Source of the DNA: an uncultured Collinsella sp.
GTDB taxonomy: Bacteria > Actinomycetota > Coriobacteriia > Coriobacteriales > Coriobacteriaceae
Assembly (NCBI GenBank): GCA_902494935.1
Contig: CABUVH010000009.1
Location: forward strand, 1-26,557
DNA: 26,557 nt
Direction of reading: 5' to 3'
Shown: positions 22,939-26,557 of the stretch, in pieces
Position numbering within the stretch: position 1 is the stretch's first letter
Layout: every line of letters begins with the position of its first letter
The notes under the pieces: generated by a model
Database searches by the model: none
What the model was told of the DNA's origin: nothing
The model's input: the letters and a program-made list of their open reading frames with translations, nothing else
Program-made: the position numbers and the translations under genes

Positions 22939-23850
22939 TTAAGCACGTGCTGTCTGGGCGATGCCAGCCTTGGCGTTTGCGCGTTTGCCGGCGAGTTCGC
23001 AAAAAATCGCGCCGCCGATGATAAGCGCGGCGCCCAGCAGGCGGACCGGTGTTATGGCTTCACCTAAAAGGACGGTCGAGAACACGACGGCCGAAAGCGG
23101 CTCGAGGTAGCCGACGACCGCGACAGTCTGGACGGGCAGCTTAGCGACAGCACTAAAGTAGAGCAGGCAGCCAATGCCGGTGTTGACGACGCCGAGCATG
23201 ACGACGGCGCGCCAATCAATACTGGCGGCGACGCCGACGGACAGGAATGAGGGGGCGCCCTGCGTGATGAGCGTGAGGACCAGCGCGGTCACAAAGGCGG
23301 CGCTCACCTGGAGCGTGGAGTTTTCGAGGCCTTCGATGTGTGGCGCACCCTTGCTGGCGATGACCATCAGCGCATAGCAAAATGCCGAGGCGATGCCGCA
23401 GGCGATACCCGCAATGGGCATATTGCCGCCTAGACCTTGCGCTGCAATGAGAAAAGCGCCGCAGGCGACGGCGATAAACCCGGCGATTTTGCCGCCGGTC
23501 AGTTTTTCGCCAAAGATGAGCGGGGAGAGGGCCATGACGATGATGGGGCCGCAGTAGTACAGCAGCGAGGAAACGCCGACGCCGATCGTCTGGTAGGCTC
23601 GGAACAGAAAAATCCAGCTGGCGCCCAGCGCGGCTCCCGAGAGGAGGAGGGCTGCGGCTTCGCGGGGGCGAGATGGTGCCTGCAACTTATGGCGTTGGGT
23701 GATGGCGAGGATGGTGACAAGCGAGAGCGCGCCCAAAAACGTGCGCAGGAGCACGATATCGGAGCTCGGGAGCGCGATGGCGGCGGCGATGATGCCGTTG
23801 GAGCCAAACAACAGCAATGCTGCTAAGTACGTAAACAGTCCGTTGTTCAT
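22939..23850 (-). CDS. EamA/DMT-family transporter
   Basis: A 303-residue membrane protein of the drug/metabolite transporter superfamily with two EamA repeats (about 5-135 and 150-285) and about ten transmembrane segments. The repeat ends SPLIFGEKLTGGKIAGFIAV and EPLSAVVFSTVLLGEAITPV are the usual family signature. GAGGGG about ten bases before ATG 23850 supports the start. It is divergent from a LysR gene with a LysR-type palindrome between, so it is probably the regulator's target. The family exports amino acids and other metabolites; the substrate cannot be inferred here. Confidence 0.9.
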   Translation of the reverse strand: MNNGLFTYLAALLLFGSNGIIAAAIALPSSDIVLLRTFLGALSLVTILAITQRHKLQAPSRPREAAALLLSGAALGASWIFLFRAYQTIGVGVSSLLYYCGPIIVMALSPLIFGEKLTGGKIAGFIAVACGAFLIAAQGLGGNMPIAGIACGIASAFCYALMVIASKGAPHIEGLENSTLQVSAAFVTALVLTLITQGAPSFLSVGVAASIDWRAVVMLGVVNTGIGCLLYFSAVAKLPVQTVAVVGYLEPLSAVVFSTVLLGEAITPVRLLGAALIIGGAIFCELAGKRANAKAGIAQTARA

Positions 23851-23879
23851 ACGCTGACATCCCCTCTATATCCGAGCAT

Positions 23880-23896
23880 GTTCACTATGGGTGAAC
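23880..23896. promoter_or_regulatory. LysR-type operator between EamA exporter and LysR gene
   Basis: GTTCAC-TATGG-GTGAAC is a perfect 6-bp inverted repeat containing T-N11-A. It sits in the 118-bp divergent gap. TATAAT at 23918-23923 is a likely -10 for the LysR gene, and TATAGA-like bases on the minus strand near 23870-23864 fit the exporter promoter, so the site overlaps or adjoins both. Confidence 0.6.
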
Positions 23897-23968
23897 TGGC
23901 TTTAGAAGAAAAGCGAATATAATGCATAGATAGCATGACAAAAGCTCATGCATAGGTGGAGGGTTGCC

Positions 23969-24826
23969 GTGGAAACGAATGTTCAAAAGATGCAGGTGCT
24001 GCTCGAGACCGTGCGCGCCGGCAGTTTTACGCGCGCCGCCGAGCGGCTGAGCTATTCGCAGTCGGGCGTGAGCCGTATGGTGGCCGATCTTGAGGCCGAC
24101 TGGGGCTTTAAAGTTCTCGATAGAAGCCGCGAGGGCGTAGTGCTTTCTGCCGACGGGCGGCAAGTTATGCCGGCGGTCGAGGCGCTCTGTGAGGAATTCA
24201 CTCGCTTGCAGCGACGGGTGGATGAGATGCGTGGGCTCATGCGCGGAAAAATCTGCATCGGTACGTTTTCGAGTGTGGCGACCCACGTGCCGCCGCCGGT
24301 GATTGCGCACTTTCGCGCCGATCACCCGGACATCGATTACGAGCTGCTGATGGGTGATTACTCCGAGATTGAGCAATGGGTGGCGGAAGGCCGCTGCGAC
24401 CTGGGCTTTATTCCGCGCGAACCACGCGGCGCCGGCATGGCGTCGCGGCCGTTGGTGCAAGACGAGCTGATGGCCGTGGTGCCAGCGGACTCCTCGCTTG
24501 CCGCGGCGGAGGTCGTCTCTCTTGCCGATTTGGCCAACGAGCAGTTTATTCTGCTGGAACGCGGTAGCGACGACGAGATTACGCCGCTGTTTCGTCGCGC
24601 GGGTCTGGCGGTGCGCTCTAAGCTGTCGACCTGGGATGATTATGCGATTATGGCTATGGTCGAGGACGGCCTGGGCGTGAGCATTCTTCCGGCGCTCATC
24701 TTGCGCCGCTGCCAGTTCGATGTTGCCGTGCGCCCGCTCGAGGGACATCCTCATCGGCAGATCAACGCGATATACCGCACCGCCGACGTTTCGCTTGCGG
24801 CGGCTCGTTTCCTTGAATATCTCTAA
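23969..24826 (+). CDS. LysR-family transcriptional regulator
   Basis: A 285-residue LysR-type regulator. GTG 23969 (METNVQKMQV) follows GGAGGG by five bases and begins at the domain edge; the upstream ATG 23948 has no site and overlaps it. The helix-turn-helix covers about 1-60 (VRAGSFTRAAERLSYSQSGV, then SRMVADLEADWGFKVLDRSR); the effector domain covers about 88-285 (KICIGTFSSVATHVPPPVIA). It is divergent from the EamA exporter gene with a palindromic operator between them, the classic regulator-exporter pair. The ligand is unknown. Confidence 0.92.
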   Translation: METNVQKMQVLLETVRAGSFTRAAERLSYSQSGVSRMVADLEADWGFKVLDRSREGVVLSADGRQVMPAVEALCEEFTRLQRRVDEMRGLMRGKICIGTFSSVATHVPPPVIAHFRADHPDIDYELLMGDYSEIEQWVAEGRCDLGFIPREPRGAGMASRPLVQDELMAVVPADSSLAAAEVVSLADLANEQFILLERGSDDEITPLFRRAGLAVRSKLSTWDDYAIMAMVEDGLGVSILPALILRRCQFDVAVRPLEGHPHRQINAIYRTADVSLAAARFLEYL

Positions 24827-24838
24827 ACGTGTACACGT
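24827..24838. promoter_or_regulatory. 12-bp perfect palindrome after the LysR gene
   Basis: ACGTGTACACGT begins directly after the LysR stop codon. Its 10-bp core CGTGTACACG also occurs at 4432-4441, upstream of the GGDEF-EAL gene. Both lie outside coding sequence. The binding factor, if any, is unknown. Confidence 0.3.
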
Positions 24839-24885
24839 CTTTGTCCGCTTTGGGCAAATCTCGGAGTCCGGTATATTTTCTTATG

Positions 24886-24970
24886 AAATTGAACTTCCGG
24901 ATATTGCGCCGCGCTATACTGCTGCCTAAATTGAACTCAGGTTCAATTCGTGTTCTATAAATTGAACTTT
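24886..24970 (+). promoter_or_regulatory. Operator array of AAATTGAACT sites before the XRE-AlaA gene
   Basis: AAATTGAACT occurs at 24886, 24928 and 24959, all in the same direction, with one inverted copy making the perfect palindrome AATTGAAC-TCAG-GTTCAATT (24929-24948). Start-to-start distances are 42 and 31 bases, close to four and three helical turns, so the sites share one face of the DNA. TATACT (24915-24920) and TATAAA (24956-24961) are -10 candidates, each preceded by TTGAAC within a repeat, at 20 and 19 bases. Control by the XRE domain encoded next is likely. Confidence 0.65.
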
Positions 24971-24988
24971 GCCAGCAAGGAGGTTCTA

Positions 24989-26509
24989 GTGGCCCAAGAG
25001 ACGTTTAGCGATCGCCTGCGACAGGCTATGTCCGATCGCGACGTTCGCCAGTCGGACGTAATCCGCGCATCGGAGATGCTCGGCAAAAAACTCGGCAAGA
25101 GTCAGATGAGCCAATATGTGAGCGGCAAGACGATCCCGCGGCGCGACGTGGCTGAGCTGCTCGCCCGTATTTTGGAGGTCGATGTTACCTGGCTGCTTGC
25201 CGGCGACGCCGATCAAGGCGAGGCATCATCACCCCGCAACGATTCCAAGCCCGAACCCCATCCCTCAGCTCAAATTCCAAGGAGCACCACCATGCGTACT
25301 TTTTCTAAATCCACCAAGCTCGATAATGTCCTGTATGACGTGCGCGGCCCCGTCGTCGACGAAGCTGCCCGTATGGAGGACGAGGGCGAGCGTATTCTCA
25401 AGCTCAACATCGGCAACCCCGCGCCCTTCGGTTTCCGCACGCCCGACGAGGTCATCAAGGACATGCGCCAGCAGCTGCCCGACTGCGAAGGCTATTCCAA
25501 CTCGCGTGGCCTGTTCTCCGCGCGCAAGGCAATCATGCAGTACTCGCAGATCAAAGGCCTGCCCAACGTTCAGATGGAGCACATCTACACGGGCAACGGC
25601 GTGTCCGAGCTCATTCAGCTTTCGATGAACGCGCTGCTCGACAACGGCGATGAGATCCTGATCCCCAGCCCCGACTATCCGCTCTGGACGGCGTGCGCAA
25701 CCCTTGCCGGCGGTCATCCCGTACATTATCTGTGTGATGAGCAGGCGGATTGGTATCCCGACTTGGAGGATATGGAGTCCAAGATCACGAGCGCGACCAA
25801 AGCCCTCGTCATCATCAACCCCAACAACCCCACGGGCTCGGTCTACCCGCGCGAGGTGCTCGAGGGCATCGTCGAGGTTGCGCGCAGACACCAGCTCATG
25901 ATCTTTGCCGATGAGATCTACGACCGTCTGTGCATGGACGGCTACGAGCACGTCTCGATTGCCTCGCTTGCTCCCGATCTGCCCTGCGTCACCTTTAGCG
26001 GCCTTTCCAAGTCGCACATGATTGCGGGCTATCGTATTGGCTGGATGGTGCTTTCGGGCAACCAGCGCTGCATGAGCGACTTCATCATGGGCATCAACAT
26101 GCTCTCCAACATGCGCCTGTGCTCCAACGTGCCGGCCCAGTCGATCGTCCAGACGGCGCTCGGTGGCCATCAGTCGGTCAACGACTACATTCGCCCCGGC
26201 GGTCGCGTCTACGAGCAGCGCAACTTTGTGTATGAGGCGCTCAACAAGATCGACGGCATCTCGGTGGTCAAGCCGCGCGCGGCGTTCTACATCTTCCCCA
26301 AGATGGATGTTAAGAAGTTCAACATCACCGATGACGAGCAGTTCGCCCTTGACCTGCTGCACGAGAAGAAGATCCTGATCACGCGTGGCGGCGGCTTCAA
26401 CTGGGCTGAGCCCGACCACTTCCGTATCGTGTACCTGCCGCGCATGGAAGTACTCAAAGAGTCGCTCGAAGACCTCGCCGACTTCTTCGATCATTACCGC
26501 CAGGCGTAG
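24989..26509 (+). CDS. alaA: XRE-family DNA-binding domain fused to alanine aminotransferase (AlaA)
   Basis: A 506-residue fusion. GTG 24989 follows AAGGAGG by five bases. Residues about 6-71 form an XRE-type helix-turn-helix (RLRQAMSDRDVRQSDVIRAS, SQMSQYVSGKTIPRR, LARILEVDVTWLLAG), then a 30-residue Ser/Pro-rich linker. Residues 102-506 are a complete class I aminotransferase very like E. coli AlaA, which makes alanine from pyruvate and glutamate. From Met102 as residue 1, the PLP lysine is Lys240 (GLSKSHMIAG), with Tyr15, Arg18, Asn179 (NPNNPTG), Asp207 and Tyr210 in place. AAGGAG seven bases before ATG 25292 would let the 405-residue enzyme be made alone. Operator-like repeats lie upstream. 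The regulatory role is inferred. Confidence 0.9.
   Translation: MAQETFSDRLRQAMSDRDVRQSDVIRASEMLGKKLGKSQMSQYVSGKTIPRRDVAELLARILEVDVTWLLAGDADQGEASSPRNDSKPEPHPSAQIPRSTTMRTFSKSTKLDNVLYDVRGPVVDEAARMEDEGERILKLNIGNPAPFGFRTPDEVIKDMRQQLPDCEGYSNSRGLFSARKAIMQYSQIKGLPNVQMEHIYTGNGVSELIQLSMNALLDNGDEILIPSPDYPLWTACATLAGGHPVHYLCDEQADWYPDLEDMESKITSATKALVIINPNNPTGSVYPREVLEGIVEVARRHQLMIFADEIYDRLCMDGYEHVSIASLAPDLPCVTFSGLSKSHMIAGYRIGWMVLSGNQRCMSDFIMGINMLSNMRLCSNVPAQSIVQTALGGHQSVNDYIRPGGRVYEQRNFVYEALNKIDGISVVKPRAAFYIFPKMDVKKFNITDDEQFALDLLHEKKILITRGGGFNWAEPDHFRIVYLPRMEVLKESLEDLADFFDHYRQA
25279..25294 (+). promoter_or_regulatory. Internal ribosome binding site and start for stand-alone AlaA
   Basis: AAGGAG (25279-25284), seven bases, then ATG (25292-25294), in frame with the fusion. 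The start lies exactly where homology to AlaA begins (MRTFSKSTKLDNVLYDVRGP), and the resulting 405 residues equal the usual AlaA length. This is as good a site as that of any gene in the window. Confidence 0.75.
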
Positions 26510-26557
26510 GGGATTAGGTATCTGCCGCCGCAAGAATCGAGGCGTCGCAGGATAGAC
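26510..26557. other. Window end after the XRE-AlaA gene
   Basis: The last 48 bases follow the aminotransferase stop and hold no recognisable gene start, terminator or repeat. Confidence 0.5.

Noticed and set aside
25265..26533. Minus-strand open frame opposite the aminotransferase
   Set aside because: Antisense shadow of AlaA; no ribosome binding site or family match.

Overview
The window looks like a piece of chromosome from a high-GC Gram-positive gut actinobacterium. It is consistent with the Coriobacteriia, and Collinsella is my best guess. The reasons are strong AAGGAGG-type ribosome binding sites with ATG or GTG starts, GC-rich codon use, a bile salt hydrolase, and cell-wall proteins with LAxTG sorting signals of the type used by class E sortases. 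The genus is inferred from gene content, not from a marker gene. I see no rRNA, tRNA, CRISPR array, phage gene or transposase. Sixteen genes are complete in the window.

Left part (1-5.6 kb): two tandem paralogous cyclic-di-GMP proteins on the minus strand. The upstream one has GGDEF, PAS, a degenerate GGDEF, another degenerate GGDEF and an EAL domain; the downstream one has only GGDEF, PAS and degenerate GGDEF. A divergent patatin-like phospholipase follows on the plus strand. At 5.7-7.7 kb there is a thiamine salvage operon on the minus strand (thiM, an MTH1187-type thiamine-binding protein, thiE), led by a TPP riboswitch and an intrinsic terminator. At 7.8-12.4 kb, plus-strand genes encode a Cof-type HAD phosphatase, a LysR regulator, a cobalamin-independent methionine synthase of the short YxjG type with a clear LysR-type operator, and a uracil permease.

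Middle (12.4-18.7 kb, minus strand): an esterase, then two tandem copies of a secreted, wall-anchored beta-helix protein (Cthe_2159-like carbohydrate-binding fold), then a guanine/hypoxanthine permease. The two surface genes arose by a roughly 2 kb tandem duplication that carried along the last 14 codons and the terminator of the permease. A small fossil of the permease tail therefore sits between them. A 32-bp element upstream of both genes is perfectly conserved.

Right part (18.8-26.5 kb): a peptide-deformylase-like protein whose catalytic Glu is Met, with a roughly 110-bp palindromic element overlapping its stop codon; a bile salt hydrolase with all catalytic residues; a Kup potassium transporter; a divergent EamA exporter and LysR regulator; and an XRE DNA-binding domain fused in frame to an alanine aminotransferase (AlaA). 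That last gene has its own internal ribosome binding site and start at the domain boundary, and repeated AAATTGAACT sites spaced by whole helical turns in front of it. It looks like an autoregulated enzyme-regulator and is the most unusual system in the window.
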